Below are positions 5,755-5,838 of a stretch of DNA of 5,838 nucleotides, in pieces (within the stretch, counting starts at the first letter, position 1; each line of letters begins with the position of its first letter). The stretch covers positions 15,302 to 21,139 of the forward strand of contig NVTT01000060.1 in assembly GCA_002401655.1 (NCBI GenBank). Reading direction: 5' to 3'. Made by a program: the position numbers and the translations under genes. The notes beneath the pieces were generated by a model. It had not been told where the DNA came from and ran no database searches. It saw nothing but the letters and a program-made list of their open reading frames with translations. This DNA comes from Gammaproteobacteria bacterium. GTDB lineage: Bacteria; Pseudomonadota; Gammaproteobacteria; Enterobacterales; Kangiellaceae.

Positions 5755-5838
5755 GTTCTAAGAACGTGGTTTTGATTGCACCCTATAAGGGTGTATTGAG
5801 CTAGCCCTCTGAGAAGGCTAGCCGCTTACCGCCACATC
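5737..5838 (-). mobile_element. Probable right end of an IS200/IS605-family TnpB element (omega-RNA scaffold)
   Basis: Three hairpins stand in a row: GCTAGCC/GGCTAGC (5800-5806 with 5816-5822), CACCCT/AGGGTG (5779-5784 with 5788-5793), and CCACGTTCT/AGAACGTGG (5751-5759 with 5761-5769). On the minus strand the last is followed by ATATTTACTTTCAA. IS200/IS605 right ends typically place a subterminal hairpin a few bases before the cleaved end, often of TCAA type, which would put the element border at about 5737. In TnpB elements this right end is also the scaffold of the guide RNA. A minus-strand frame at the very edge (5838-5818) reads DVAVSG then stop and could be the last codons of tnpB, but six codons prove nothing. 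Stacked terminators are the main alternative. Confidence 0.5.

Overview
This is a 5.8 kb, AT-rich window from a gammaproteobacterium-like genome. Taxonomy is inferred from the style of CoaD, the group II truncated haemoglobin and the REP-associated (Y1) transposase; nothing in the window fixes a genus.

The left third is ordinary chromosome. It holds the 3' end of an unrecognised gene (2-469), about 420 bp with no convincing gene (470-892), then coaD (phosphopantetheine adenylyltransferase, 893-1381) and a group II truncated haemoglobin (1412-1828). A GNAT acetyltransferase gene converges on the haemoglobin gene with no spacer (1829-2263, minus strand). It has lost its normal start at the border of a transposable element.

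The middle and right are accessory DNA. A 734-bp REP-associated Y1/HUH transposase element with GGGGACAC-type inverted ends (2282-3015) is followed by a near-identical, truncated duplicate of its 5' part (about 3047-3256). Next comes a compact plus-strand module of three genes: a small exported cysteine-rich protein (3515-3715), a membrane-tethered thioredoxin/glutaredoxin-like protein with a CSSC motif (3779-4219), and a membrane-anchored protein whose distal domain carries a C-x4-C pair (4224-4808). A leader hairpin, a good ribosome binding site and an 11-bp inverted repeat around the second start suggest co-expression with translational control. All three products are predicted to place cysteines outside the cytoplasm. 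A small extracytoplasmic thiol-redox system is the most interesting candidate here, and its function is unknown.

A second, intact GNAT gene (5100-5561, minus), about 88% identical to the first in the aligned protein region, closes the segment. The two GNAT copies are direct repeats bracketing the Y1 elements and the cysteine module. The right edge (about 5737-5838) has three tandem hairpins arranged like the right end of an IS200/IS605 TnpB element. Read on the minus strand this would be an omega-RNA scaffold, with its guide drawn from the adjacent DNA. The tnpB gene would lie outside the window.
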